DNA from: Streptomyces sp. Ru72
Lineage (GTDB): Bacteria > Actinomycetota > Actinomycetes > Streptomycetales > Streptomycetaceae
Direction of reading: 5' to 3'
NCBI RefSeq assembly: GCF_002920635.1
Contig: NZ_PQSR01000076.1
Span: 1 to 36,667 of the forward strand
Length of the DNA: 36,667 nt
The position numbers and the translations under genes were made by a program. The notes under the pieces were generated by a model, which searched no databases, was not told the DNA's origin, and saw only the letters and a list, made by a program, of their open reading frames with translations. This document shows, one piece after another, positions 8,105-16,901 of this stretch. Positions within the stretch are counted from its first letter, which is position 1, and each line of letters starts with the position of its first letter.

Positions 8105-9259
8105 GTGAAGTTGCGCTACGGAATCAACCCGCAACAGCAAGCCGCTCACGCCACACCGGTGGCGTCCGGCAGGTGGCCGGTCCGGCTGCTGCACGGAGAA
8201 CCGTCGTACATCAACATGCTGGACGCGCTCAACGGATGGCAGCTCGTACACGAAGCCGGCCAGGCGCTGGGCAGGCCGGCAGCTGCTTCCTTCAAGCACG
8301 TCTCGCCTGCGGGCGCGGCGGTCTCCGGGGCCGTCGACGAGGTCACCGCAGAGCTCTACGGCGTCGCAGGTCATGAGGTAGGCGCCCTTGCCAGTGCCTA
8401 CTTGCGGGCCCGGGACGCCGATCCGAAATCCTCCTACGGCGACTTCGCCGCCGTCTCTCGTCCGGTCGACACCGAGCTCGCCGAGCTGCTGACCGGCATG
8501 GTCTGCGACGGCATCGTCGCACCCGGCTACGAGCCGGGCACCGTCGAACGGCTGCGCAGGAAGAAGAACGGCCGTTTCCTGATCATGGAGGCAGACGCCG
8601 GTTTCGTGCCTCCGCACGAGGAAGCGCGGGAGGTGTTCGGCCTGCGCCTGACCCAGCGGCATGACGAAGTACGGCTGTCTTCCACCCTGCTGGGCGTCGT
8701 GGACGATGTCCTCCCTGACACCGCCGTGGCAGACCTCTTGCTGGGGCTGGCCGTCCTTCGCCATACCCAGTCCAATTCGGTCTGCTACCTGCGGGACGGC
8801 ATGACGCTGGGAATCGGTGCCGGTCAGCAGTCCCGGGTCGACTGCACCCGTCTGGCCGGCGCCAAGGTCGACACCTGGTGGCTGCGGCGCCACCCCAGCG
8901 TCCGCGCGCTGTCCTTCCGGCCCGGCGTTCGGCGCCAGGACCGGATCAACTGGCAGATCCGCTTCATCGAGGGCGACCTCACGCCGGACGAGGCCGAGCG
9001 CCTGGCGGAGGCACTCTCCACACCGGCCGGGGAGCTCACCGCCGACGCACGCGTTCGATGGATCCAACGCCTCGACCAGGTCGCCTTCGCATCCGACGGC
9101 GCCCTGCCGTTTCGCGACAACGTCGACCACGCCCACCGCCACGGCGTTCAGTACATTGCCGAGCCGGGAGGATCCATCCGGTCCGACGAGGTTGAACAGG
9201 CCTGCCGTGAGCACCGGATCACGCTGGCACGCACCGGACTGAGGTTGTTCCATCACTGA
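8105..9259 (+). CDS. Stand-alone AICAR transformylase (PurH C-terminal domain only)
   Basis: A 384-residue protein matching the AICAR formyltransferase half of PurH and lacking the N-terminal IMP cyclohydrolase domain. SFKHVSPAG carries the lysine-histidine pair (K64, H65) that acts in formyl transfer in PurH, and SDGALPFRDNVDHA matches the conserved FRD-containing C-terminal segment. The predicted reaction is formylation of AICAR with 10-formyl-tetrahydrofolate in purine synthesis or salvage. Start is GTG 8105, with GAGGAGG 7 nt upstream. No purine gene is nearby, so it is probably a second, accessory enzyme beside a normal PurH elsewhere (inference). Confidence 0.8.
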   Translation: MKLRYGINPQQQAAHATPVASGRWPVRLLHGEPSYINMLDALNGWQLVHEAGQALGRPAAASFKHVSPAGAAVSGAVDEVTAELYGVAGHEVGALASAYLRARDADPKSSYGDFAAVSRPVDTELAELLTGMVCDGIVAPGYEPGTVERLRRKKNGRFLIMEADAGFVPPHEEAREVFGLRLTQRHDEVRLSSTLLGVVDDVLPDTAVADLLLGLAVLRHTQSNSVCYLRDGMTLGIGAGQQSRVDCTRLAGAKVDTWWLRRHPSVRALSFRPGVRRQDRINWQIRFIEGDLTPDEAERLAEALSTPAGELTADARVRWIQRLDQVAFASDGALPFRDNVDHAHRHGVQYIAEPGGSIRSDEVEQACREHRITLARTGLRLFHH

Positions 9260-9261
9260 CG

Positions 9262-9515
9262 GCCGGCCGGCGACTGTCACCGTCGCCGTCTGCTCCCTCA
9301 CGGGGCTCCGTCATGAATTCCCGTAGATCCGCGGTGAGTCGGTCGGCATGGGTGGCGAACAGGTCGCGCAGGCCGGCCGGCACGCCCGCGTCTGTACGGG
9401 CTTGGCGATGACGTCGAGGCGGAAGGCAGAGCAAAGCGTCACCGGTTCGCCGCCGCGCGGCTCAGCAACCACCAGATCCTGGAGAACACGAGGATCTTCC
9501 CAGCTCCGTGTCCAC
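9262..9515 (-). pseudogene. Degenerate coding remnant of unknown family
   Basis: The 362-nt gap between the transformylase and the exporter has no intact gene. On the minus strand one frame encodes DPRVLQDLVVAEPRGGEP, then VTLCSAFRLDVIAKPVQT, and at about 9400 a second frame continues with VPAGLRDLFATHADRL, then TADLREFMTEPREG. Both have actinomycete-like codon use, which suggests one gene broken by a frameshift and missing its start. I do not recognise the family. Confidence 0.3.
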
Positions 9516-9621
9516 GCGCTTCGGTGTGCGCTGGTTTGCGGTCTCCGCAAAAATGCTGGTCGTCGGCCGTCGGCCTGCCCGAGCCTTGCCGAGCAGGTAC
9601 TCCGGATCTGAGAGGCCGATC

Positions 9622-11010
9622 GTGACGACGACAACCACGTACCCTGTTCAGCCCCTTCTGAGCGCGCGCAGGCGCTGGACGGTGCTGGCCGTCTGCTGCC
9701 TGAGCATGTTCCTGGTGGGAATGGACACCACCATCGTCAACGTGGGCCTACCCGCCATCGGGCGCGGTCTGAGCGTCGGAATCCACGGTCTCGAGTGGAC
9801 CGTGGATGCCTACACCATCGTCCTGGCGAGTCTTCTGATCTCCTCGGGTGCGCTGGCGGACCGCTTCGGACGCCGACGGGTGTTCCAGTCCGGGTTGATG
9901 GTGTTCGGTGCGGCCTCGATGGTCTGCGCGGTGACGCCTTCGGTGGGCGCGCTCATAGCGGCCCGGGCCGTTCAGGGCGTCGGAGCCTCGATGCTGAGTC
10001 CCGTTGCCCTCGCGATCGTGGTCGACGCGATGCCCGATCCGAGGGAGCGAGCGCAGGCGATCGGCGTCTGGGCATCGGTTTTCGGGCTCAGCATGGCAGT
10101 GGGCCCGGTCACGGGCGGCGCTCTGGTCGCGGGATTCGGCTGGCGGTCGCTGTTCTGGATCAACGCTCCGGTCGTAGTGATCGCTCTGGTACTCAGCGCG
10201 GTGTTCGTACCCGAGTCCCGGGGCTCGCGGACGCGGCGGCTCGACGTGCTGGGCCAGCTCCTGCTCACTGTGGTCATCGGGGCCTGCGTCGGCGTTCTCA
10301 TCGAGGGCCCGCGCATCGGCTGGGCGTCGCCTGCGGTGCTGGCCGGCTACGGGGTCGCGGCCATGGCGACGGTCGGATTCCTTTCGGTCGAGTCGCGCCA
10401 CCCCGAGCCGCTGATGGATCCGGGGCTTTTTCGTAATCCGCTGTTCAACAGTGCCGTCCTGGGCGCCGTTGCGGTCTTCGTCGCGCTGAACGTGACGCTG
10501 CTGCTCAACACCCTCTATCTGCAGCACGCCAGGGGAGTCACGCCACTGGCCGCCGGTGTGGCGACCCTGCCCATGGCTGTCGGAGCGACAGTCTGCGCAC
10601 CCTGGTCCGGTCGTCTGGTCGGTCGTACAGGACCGCGACCGCCGCTGGTTCTGGCCGGTGGTTTCATCATTGCGGGCGCGCTCTGCCTGGTCGGAATCGA
10701 CCGGCACACGAGCGTGGCCCTGCTGCTGTTCGCCTACCTGCTCATCGGTATCGGGTTCGGCTTCGCCAACGCGCCGATCACCAACACCGCGGTCAGTGGC
10801 CTGCCTCCGGCCCGGGCCGGCGTGGCCGGAGCGATCACGTCCACCGCTCGACAGCTCGGCGCTGCGCTCGGCATCGCCCTCGCCGGCGGTCTGGTGGCGC
10901 ATGCCGACCCCGCAGGGCTCGCACAGGCATCCCGCCCGGGTTGGCTCCTGGTCGCCTCCTGTGGGCTCCTCCTGCTTCTCACGGCCCATGCGTCGCGGTC
11001 GAGGAAGTGA
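9622..11010 (+). CDS. MFS drug exporter, DHA2 (EmrB/QacA) type
   Basis: A 462-residue integral membrane protein with about 14 predicted segments. Family signatures are visible: MDTTIVNVGLPAIG in the first segment, motif A as GALADRFGRRRV after the second, and the antiporter motif in AVGPVTGGALVAGFGWRSLF. Such proteins expel drugs or metabolites in exchange for protons. The start is GTG 9622, with GAGAGG upstream; the frame is open further upstream but that part is not membrane-like. There is no adjacent regulator. The downstream GH3 gene is convergent, 29 nt away. The substrate is unknown. Confidence 0.85.
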   Translation: MTTTTTYPVQPLLSARRRWTVLAVCCLSMFLVGMDTTIVNVGLPAIGRGLSVGIHGLEWTVDAYTIVLASLLISSGALADRFGRRRVFQSGLMVFGAASMVCAVTPSVGALIAARAVQGVGASMLSPVALAIVVDAMPDPRERAQAIGVWASVFGLSMAVGPVTGGALVAGFGWRSLFWINAPVVVIALVLSAVFVPESRGSRTRRLDVLGQLLLTVVIGACVGVLIEGPRIGWASPAVLAGYGVAAMATVGFLSVESRHPEPLMDPGLFRNPLFNSAVLGAVAVFVALNVTLLLNTLYLQHARGVTPLAAGVATLPMAVGATVCAPWSGRLVGRTGPRPPLVLAGGFIIAGALCLVGIDRHTSVALLLFAYLLIGIGFGFANAPITNTAVSGLPPARAGVAGAITSTARQLGAALGIALAGGLVAHADPAGLAQASRPGWLLVASCGLLLLLTAHASRSRK

Positions 11011-11039
11011 CGCGGTTCCCGGTCGCGGCGCGAGTTCGC

Positions 11040-12368
11040 TCAGGGGCAGGCGAGCAGGCCGGCGCGGAGTTTGGCGGCGAGGATCCGGTGCACGCTGTCG
11101 TTCACCTGGGCGCGGAAGGAGGCGTCCTGCTGCATTCTGGTCAGGACCGCCTGCGTCATCGCCGGTATGGTGCTCGGCTGCACGGTCAGGATCATGTTCC
11201 CGCCCGCCGTAAGGAAGTTCAGCGCCCGCTGCGCCGGCGTGTACGACCGCACCGCGACCGCTTGCCCGAGGTCGTCGGAGATGACCACGCCTTTGAAGCC
11301 CAGTTGGGTCCGCAGCAGCCGGCCGATGACCGTCGGCGAGAAGGCCGCCAGATGAGCGGAGTCGATTTTGGTGTATTTGGCCAGGGAGATCATCACGAAC
11401 GGCGAACCGGCCTTGATCCCGGTCCGGAACGGCGTGAGGCTGGCGCTGGAAGCGGTCGTCACCGAGTCCACGACGTTGGCCGTGGTGTCGGTGTTCCCGA
11501 TCACCTGACCCAGCCCGGGGAAGTGCTTGAGGGTGGTCATCACGCCCGCCTGCGCGAAGCCGGCGGCGAAGGCGTCGCTGTGCGGGGCCACCGTGTCCGG
11601 GGTGTGGCCGTACTCACGGAAGTAGCGGCCGATCGGGCCGTTGCGGGTGCCCAGGCCGGCCGGGACGACGTCGGCGACGGGAGCCAGGTCGAGGTCGACT
11701 CCGGCGGCCTTGAGCTGACCGGCCCACTGGGCGGCCCGGGTGCGCAGGGTCGCGGTCGACCAGCTTCCCTGGGTCAGCGCCTCGGGTATGGCCGCGAAGC
11801 CGGGACCGCTGAGTACCTGCACATGGCCACCTTCCTGGTCGGTGGCGACCAGGATTCCGACCCGCCGGCCGGCAACCTGGTCCGCCTGTCGCCGCAGACC
11901 GTCCACCACACTTCTGGTCGCCTTGACACCGGCGCTGCTGCGCCCGGTCAGCATGACGGACCCCACGTGGTTGTCGCGCAGAACGCGCAACTGGGCCTGG
12001 TCGGGACGGGCCGCGGAGATCCCGCCCATGAAGAGCTGCCCGACGCGTTGAGCCGTGGTCATGCCGGAGAAGATCCGGTCGGGGCAGGAGGCGGCGGCTA
12101 TCGAGGGGATGACACCGGCGGCGACCGGGGGAGCACCGACAGCCGCCGAGGTGGTGTCGGTGGCGGTGCCGCGGCCGGGCACTGAACGCCCGACGTCGGC
12201 GGTTTCCGCGCCGTGGCTGGTGGTGGCGGACCGGGATGAGCTCCCCGGGCGCACCTGCGAGGCCGGGGCGCCGCAGGCGACCGCGGCCAGCAGCATGGTC
12301 ACCACCGGCGCGGCGGTGCGCAGGGCTGCTGAGCGGCGACCTCCGCGCACTCGGGCACGTGTTCTCAT
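11040..12368 (-). CDS. Secreted lipoprotein, glycoside hydrolase family 3 (beta-N-acetylhexosaminidase-like)
   Basis: A 442-residue protein. An arginine-rich N-terminus and a hydrophobic stretch end in LLAAVAC, a plausible lipobox, so it should be anchored outside the membrane. The mature part is a single GH3 barrel resembling NagZ: VATDQEGGHVQ, LKHFPGLGQVIGNTDT and ISDDLG (363-368), whose aspartate is the expected nucleophile. Likely activity is release of N-acetylglucosamine from cell-wall fragments or chitin-type sugars. ATG 12368 is preceded by AGGAGC at 8-nt spacing. No sugar transporter is adjacent. Confidence 0.85.
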   Translation of the reverse strand: MRTRARVRGGRRSAALRTAAPVVTMLLAAVACGAPASQVRPGSSSRSATTSHGAETADVGRSVPGRGTATDTTSAAVGAPPVAAGVIPSIAAASCPDRIFSGMTTAQRVGQLFMGGISAARPDQAQLRVLRDNHVGSVMLTGRSSAGVKATRSVVDGLRRQADQVAGRRVGILVATDQEGGHVQVLSGPGFAAIPEALTQGSWSTATLRTRAAQWAGQLKAAGVDLDLAPVADVVPAGLGTRNGPIGRYFREYGHTPDTVAPHSDAFAAGFAQAGVMTTLKHFPGLGQVIGNTDTTANVVDSVTTASSASLTPFRTGIKAGSPFVMISLAKYTKIDSAHLAAFSPTVIGRLLRTQLGFKGVVISDDLGQAVAVRSYTPAQRALNFLTAGGNMILTVQPSTIPAMTQAVLTRMQQDASFRAQVNDSVHRILAAKLRAGLLACP

Positions 12369-12489
12369 GGATGTCGCTCCTGACGTTGATGGTGTCGCTT
12401 GACTGTGGACCCACGGCACCAGGGAACGCGGGGATCGCGCGATCAGGGCGCTGGGGATCCCCTCCGGTTGCGGCGAGCTCGGCACCCGG

Positions 12490-12877
12490 CCTCACACCAG
12501 CATGCCCACCTCGGCCCGGTGGCGCGACCGGTGATCCTCAGGTCGGTGACATCCTGCTCGACTGCGACGTCCTCATCGTCCCCGGCGTGGACCTGCGCAC
12601 GGTCACCTACGCGGCGGCTATGGGGAGCGGTGACGCGGGCAGGCTCGACCTTCTACGCCTCACGGGTGGCCGTATCGCCACCGGGTCCTCTTGACCCGGT
12701 TCGCAACAGGTGGCGTCCTGCTCGTCCGGGACGGCACCGTCCAGGAGGCGCGGGTGCTGACCCCGACCGACGTTGAGGCGGCGCGTTGCCACCGACCCTT
12801 CCTGATCGCGTCCGCCCCGCACAACGGACCGCCCTCTTCCGGCCGGACGGCGATCGTCGACGCGGCGGGCTGGGTTG
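12490..12877 (+). other. Possible degenerate coding sequence between two convergent-facing genes
   Basis: A 509-nt stretch (12369-12877) has no intact gene. On the plus strand one frame gives VGDILLDCDVLIVPGVDLRT up to a TGA near 12694, and from there a second frame reads LTRFATGGVLLVRDGTVQEA, then RVLTPTDVEAARCHRPFLIA. Codon choice in both is G/C-rich at third positions. They may be halves of one broken gene. I do not recognise a family, and chance open frames are common in DNA this GC-rich. Confidence 0.25.
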
Positions 12878-13762
12878 TCACTCCGTGGCCAGTGAGTCGA
12901 CGAGCGCCAGGGCGTCGTCGACGGAACCCGCCGGGTCGTCGAGCGGGTACAGCACGCCGCGTACCGTGCGGGAGGAGTCGAGGACGAGGGTGAGCCGCTT
13001 GAGCCGGTCGACACCCGCTGCGCGGAAGGTGGGTAGCCGCAGCGCCGCGGCCAGCTGAAGGTCGGCGTCCGACAGGAGCGGGAAAGGGATCCGCGCGTGC
13101 TCCGCGAAGGCGGCGAGCTGATCGGGGCGCTGCGTGCTGACTCCGTGCACCCTCACGTCGCGCTCGGCGAAGGCCGTCATCCGGTCGCGATAGGTGCACG
13201 ACTCCAGCGTGCAGCCGAGGGTGCCCGGGATGCGGTCCCAGCCCGGCGGGTAATCCTGCCCGCCGGGCGCGTAGGCCCCGGGGAAGCAGTACAGGACCGT
13301 CCAGGTCCGGTCAGCGGCGACCGGGTCGGTCGGCACGCCCTCGGGGCCGGCCAGTTGGAGTTCGGGAAGCCGACGTCCCACCAGGGCGTGCACGCGTCGG
13401 GTCTCGGCGGAGTCGGTCGCGCTGGTGGCCGAGAGGACGCCGTCGCCCATGACGTGGCGGTCGCCCCAGTTCTGGAGCGCGACGAGGACCGGTAGCAGGC
13501 CGCGTCCGGCCGGCGTCAGGTGGTACTCGTACCGGGGAGGATGTGGGCTGTACAGACGCTTCTCCAGCACCCCGTCCGCAACAAGGGATTTCAGACGCTC
13601 CGTCAGTACCTTGCGGCTGATGCCCAGTCCGTCGCGGAGCGCGTCGAACTGGTGTGTCCCGCCCGCGACGTCGCGGATGAGCAGCAGCGTCCACGGGTCC
13701 CCGACCACCGTCAGCGCCTGCGCGATCGCGCAGTCCGGGTCGCCGAGCTCTGTGTATCGCAT
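12878..13762 (-). CDS. HxlR-type regulator fused to a peroxiredoxin domain
   Basis: A 294-residue fusion. Residues 8-105 are a HxlR winged HTH (GDPWTLLLIRDVAGGTHQFD, then LGISRKVLTERLKSLVADGV). Residues 125-294 are a thioredoxin-fold peroxiredoxin with GCTLESCTYRD: C184 is at the peroxidatic position of BCP/PrxQ-type enzymes and C189 could resolve it. HxlR proteins often sense electrophiles or disulfide stress through cysteines; here a redox enzyme is built in, so the protein may sense or destroy peroxide and link this to repression (inference). C11 is a further cysteine. No ribosome site precedes the ATG, and a TATACT box lies 8 nt upstream, so the mRNA may be leaderless. It is divergent from an MFS gene. 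Confidence 0.8.
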   Translation of the reverse strand: MRYTELGDPDCAIAQALTVVGDPWTLLLIRDVAGGTHQFDALRDGLGISRKVLTERLKSLVADGVLEKRLYSPHPPRYEYHLTPAGRGLLPVLVALQNWGDRHVMGDGVLSATSATDSAETRRVHALVGRRLPELQLAGPEGVPTDPVAADRTWTVLYCFPGAYAPGGQDYPPGWDRIPGTLGCTLESCTYRDRMTAFAERDVRVHGVSTQRPDQLAAFAEHARIPFPLLSDADLQLAAALRLPTFRAAGVDRLKRLTLVLDSSRTVRGVLYPLDDPAGSVDDALALVDSLATE

Positions 13763-13770
13763 GATCCATG

Positions 13771-13776
13771 AGTATA
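13771..13776 (-). promoter_or_regulatory. Possible -10 box of the HxlR-peroxiredoxin gene
   Basis: On the minus strand TATACT ends 8 nt before the ATG at 13762, which would place the transcription start at or next to the start codon. The -35 region is weak. The same short AT-rich stretch is upstream of the divergent MFS gene, so an operator here would affect both. Confidence 0.35.
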
Positions 13777-13821
13777 GTCAGTTCCCTAAAGAGACTCACT
13801 CGACGGTCGCAGGGGGCAGGC

Positions 13822-15081
13822 ATGACGACGGTGGTGCAGCGGCGCGGAGAGAAGGAGAAGCAGCCGGACGGCGCGTCGCGCGTGGCGGCGTTCTGGCGGT
13901 ACTGGGGCGCGTCCACGGTGAGCGGTATCGGCGACGCGGTGACGGCGGTGGCCCTGCCGTTGCTCGCGGTACTGGTACTGCACGCCTCGGCGTTCGAGGT
14001 CAGCCTGATCACGGCCGCCTCCTTCGCCTCATGGCTTCTGGTGGGCCTCCCGGCCGGAGTCCTCGTGCATCGCCTGCCGTTGCGCGCGACGCAGGTGGCG
14101 ATGGACCTGGTCCGGGCCGCCGCGGTGGCCTCGGTGCCGGTGGCTGCCGCGCTCGGCGTCCTGAGCCTGCCGCATCTGATCGTCGTGGCCCTGGTGGTCG
14201 GGTTGGCGTCCGTCGTCTTCGACGTCGGCAACTCGACCTTCCTGCCCTCCATCGTCAGCAAGGAGGAGCTCACCGCCCGCAACAGCCTCACCTCGGGGAC
14301 CAGGGCGGCGACCCAACTCGGTGGCCCGTCCCTCGGCGGCGTGCTGGTCCAGCTGCTCGGCGCGGCGGCGTCCATCGTGGTCGACGCGGTGAGCTACCTC
14401 GTCTCGGCCGCGCTGATGGCCAGCCTGCCTCAGGTTGCGCACCCCGCGCAGGAGGGCCCGCGCCGGGGCATGGGCGAGATGATCCGCGAGGGCTGGCGAT
14501 ACGTCACCCGCCACCCTGTCATCGGCCCCTGCGCGGCGGACGCGACCGCGGTCAACTTCGTCTGCGGCGGCCTGATGGCGCTCACCCCGGTCTTCCTCGT
14601 CCGCACCCTCGACGCGCCGCCCGCCCTGGTCGGGATACTCATCGCGACCGATGGTCTCGGCACCCTGGTCGGTGCGGCGCTGACGCCCCGGATCGTCGCA
14701 CGCCTGGGCAGCGGCCGGGCGCTGCGCTGGGCCGCGGTGGTCTCCCCGTGCTTCGCCGCGCTGATCCCGCTGGCCGGCCATTCCGTGACACTCGGCCTGT
14801 TCGCCCTGGGGAACGCCGGTTTCGCCGGGGCCGTGGTGGTGACGAGCATCGTGACCCGCACGTACCGGCAGACCGCCACACCTCCCGAACTGCTGCCGCG
14901 TGTGATGGCGACAGTCCGCTTCATCTCCTGGGGTGCGGTCCCGTTCGGCGCGCTGGCGGCGGGAGGTTTCGCCGCCCTGTGGGGAACCCGCGCCTCCTTC
15001 GCACTCATGGCCGTGCTCTCCACGGTCAGCCCGGCGATCCTCCTGGCGAGCCCGATCCGACGGATGCGCGAGCTCGCGTGA
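13822..15081 (+). CDS. MFS transporter (MFS_3/EntS-like)
   Basis: A 419-residue membrane protein with about 12 predicted segments, resembling the enterobactin-exporter-like branch of MFS (FWRYWGASTVSGIGDAVTAV at the start, and FDVGNSTFLPSIVSKEELTA before the central loop). ATG 13822 is preferred, with AGGGGGCAGG directly upstream; ATG 13768 is in frame but overlaps the promoter region of the divergent gene. It is divergent from the HxlR-peroxiredoxin gene, which probably represses it. Expected role is proton-driven efflux of a small molecule, perhaps one provoking thiol stress (inference). Confidence 0.8.
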   Translation: MTTVVQRRGEKEKQPDGASRVAAFWRYWGASTVSGIGDAVTAVALPLLAVLVLHASAFEVSLITAASFASWLLVGLPAGVLVHRLPLRATQVAMDLVRAAAVASVPVAAALGVLSLPHLIVVALVVGLASVVFDVGNSTFLPSIVSKEELTARNSLTSGTRAATQLGGPSLGGVLVQLLGAAASIVVDAVSYLVSAALMASLPQVAHPAQEGPRRGMGEMIREGWRYVTRHPVIGPCAADATAVNFVCGGLMALTPVFLVRTLDAPPALVGILIATDGLGTLVGAALTPRIVARLGSGRALRWAAVVSPCFAALIPLAGHSVTLGLFALGNAGFAGAVVVTSIVTRTYRQTATPPELLPRVMATVRFISWGAVPFGALAAGGFAALWGTRASFALMAVLSTVSPAILLASPIRRMRELA

Positions 15082-15290
15082 ACCGGAGTGCCGATCGATT
15101 CGCCAGGAGATCTCGGGGCCTCCGCGCCCCCGAACAGTAAGGGCTTTCCAAAGATCCGTGGGGCGAAGGGCCGTCGGTCACGGGGGTGGATACAGAATGC
15201 TGCGGCAGGCCGGGCTGGGGTGCAGCTTCAAGTGGGCGGCGACGTATGGGGTCGTCCCATGCGAGAGCCCAGTAGCGAGGGGGATTCTTG

Positions 15291-16625
15291 ATGCGGTCGG
15301 GGGACGGGACATCGCGGCGGCTGGGACGGCGAGAAGGCACACCTGGCCTGCACCCGGTGCGGGCTCGCCGGAACCCGGCCGGGATCGTGGTGTTCCTTGT
15401 GCTGATGGTCGACTCCGTCGTGAACGGGCTCTTCGTCCCGTTGTCCATGCTCTATCTGTCGGCGAGTTCTGGCGCGTCACTGGTTCGGGTGGGGACCCTG
15501 CTGAGTGTGGCCGGGCTGTTGTCCCTTCCCTTGCCCCTGTGGGTCGGTCGTCTCGTCGACCGGCTTGGGCCAAAGCCCATCGTGCTGGTGGCGCAGGTGC
15601 TTCAGGCGGCAGGCTTCCTGGGGTACCTCGTGGCTCGGAACGGCGGTGTGGTCCTTCTGGCCGCGACGGTGGCGTCGCTGGGGCAGCGGGCCTTCTGGTC
15701 CTCCGCTTTCACCCTCGTCAGCAATCTGTCCGATCGTGACCCTGGTGGGCGCTCTCGCGAGCGGTGGTTCGGTGTCATCGGCTCGCTGCGGGCAGCGGGC
15801 TACGGGGTCGGCGCCGTGCTGGCGGGAGTGGCCATGTCGGCGAAGTCCGGCCTGATGTACCGAGGAGCGATCGGCGCGTGCGTCTGCCTGCTGATGGCGG
15901 CCGCCCTGTTGCTCGGATGGGGAGTTCCGCGGAACGCCGCTCTGCCTGCCGGGGCAGATCTCGAGGAGCGGGGGAAGGCGGAACGAGGCACCCGCGGTTA
16001 CCGGACGCTGTGGGCTGACCGTCCCTACGTTGCGCTGGTGGGGCTGAACACGGCGTTCGCGCTGTGCAATGTCATGCTCAGTATCGCCTTCCCGCCGTTC
16101 GTCGACCGTCGGCTGCCGGCCGTGACCTGGGCGGTCGGTCCGCTGCTGGCCATGAACACGGTGGTCCAGGCCGCCCTTCAGTCATCGGTCGTCCGCCTGA
16201 TCCGGCGGCTGCCACGTCATACGTCGTTGTGTCTGGCCGGAGTTCTCTGGGCCTTGTGGGCGTGCCTGACTGCTTGCCCGCTGTTGATGCCCAGGGCACT
16301 GTGGATCCCCTGTCTCGCCGTGGCCGTGCTGTGCTACTCGGCGGCTCAGCTCGTGCATTCTCCAGTGTCGAACGCGCTGTCCGCCGATGCCGCCCCTTCT
16401 GACATCCGAGGTCGTTACATCGCGGTCTTCCAGTACTCCTTCGCGATCGCCACGGTCGTCGCTCCCCTGCTGTTCTCGCTGTTGTTCGACATGTCGAGCG
16501 CGGCTCCGTGGGCCGCCCTCGCCGTGCTCGCCCTTGTGACGGTTCCCGGAATGCTCGCCCTGGCCCCGCGTCTGCCGCAGTCCGCGTTGGCGGCCGGCGG
16601 AGCCGGGCGCGCGGGCACAGCCTGA
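15291..16625 (+). CDS. MFS transporter
   Basis: A 444-residue membrane protein with about 12 predicted segments. The loop after segment two reads GRLVDRLGPKPIV, the motif A region of the superfamily. It shares no close stretch with the MFS gene 210 nt upstream, so it is not a tandem duplicate. Start is ATG 15291, with GAGGGGG 7 nt upstream. There is no adjacent regulator, and the 210-nt gap probably carries its own promoter. Substrate unknown. Confidence 0.8.
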   Translation: MRSGDGTSRRLGRREGTPGLHPVRARRNPAGIVVFLVLMVDSVVNGLFVPLSMLYLSASSGASLVRVGTLLSVAGLLSLPLPLWVGRLVDRLGPKPIVLVAQVLQAAGFLGYLVARNGGVVLLAATVASLGQRAFWSSAFTLVSNLSDRDPGGRSRERWFGVIGSLRAAGYGVGAVLAGVAMSAKSGLMYRGAIGACVCLLMAAALLLGWGVPRNAALPAGADLEERGKAERGTRGYRTLWADRPYVALVGLNTAFALCNVMLSIAFPPFVDRRLPAVTWAVGPLLAMNTVVQAALQSSVVRLIRRLPRHTSLCLAGVLWALWACLTACPLLMPRALWIPCLAVAVLCYSAAQLVHSPVSNALSADAAPSDIRGRYIAVFQYSFAIATVVAPLLFSLLFDMSSAAPWAALAVLALVTVPGMLALAPRLPQSALAAGGAGRAGTA

Positions 16626-16629
16626 AGCC

Positions 16630-16787
16630 GTCGTCCCGCCCGGCTGCAGGCCGGCATCCACGTCCTGGGCGACGTACACCTCGGCGGCACGCGCCGCCAG
16701 GCGCCACTGGGTGTCGGCGTCGATGACGACTGGCGGTTGGTGGAGTACCGGCAGTTCTTCCGTGTCCCCCGTGAATCGCCTTTGTGA
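16630..16787 (+). pseudogene. Possible 3' coding remnant
   Basis: In the 276-nt gap after the MFS gene, one plus-strand frame encodes LQAGIHVLGDVHLGGTRR, then QAPLGVGVDDDWRLVEYRQF, and ends in a TGA near 16787. It has no start and looks like the tail of a lost gene. The minus strand is also open here with similar codon use, so the assignment is weak. I do not recognise a family. Confidence 0.2.
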
Positions 16788-16901
16788 CCTGAAGGCGAGC
16801 TTTCGGCCGCGGTCACTGGGGGCCTCCATGTCCTTCGTCAAGTGTGGGCGACTTCGGTGCGAGATTCGCTCTTCTTCGTGGGGGCATGAGACCGTCTGGT
16901 C

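Noticed and set aside
9748..10989. Minus-strand open frame opposite the DHA2 exporter
   Set aside because: It is highly charged shadow sequence, while the plus strand shows MFS motifs and membrane segments.
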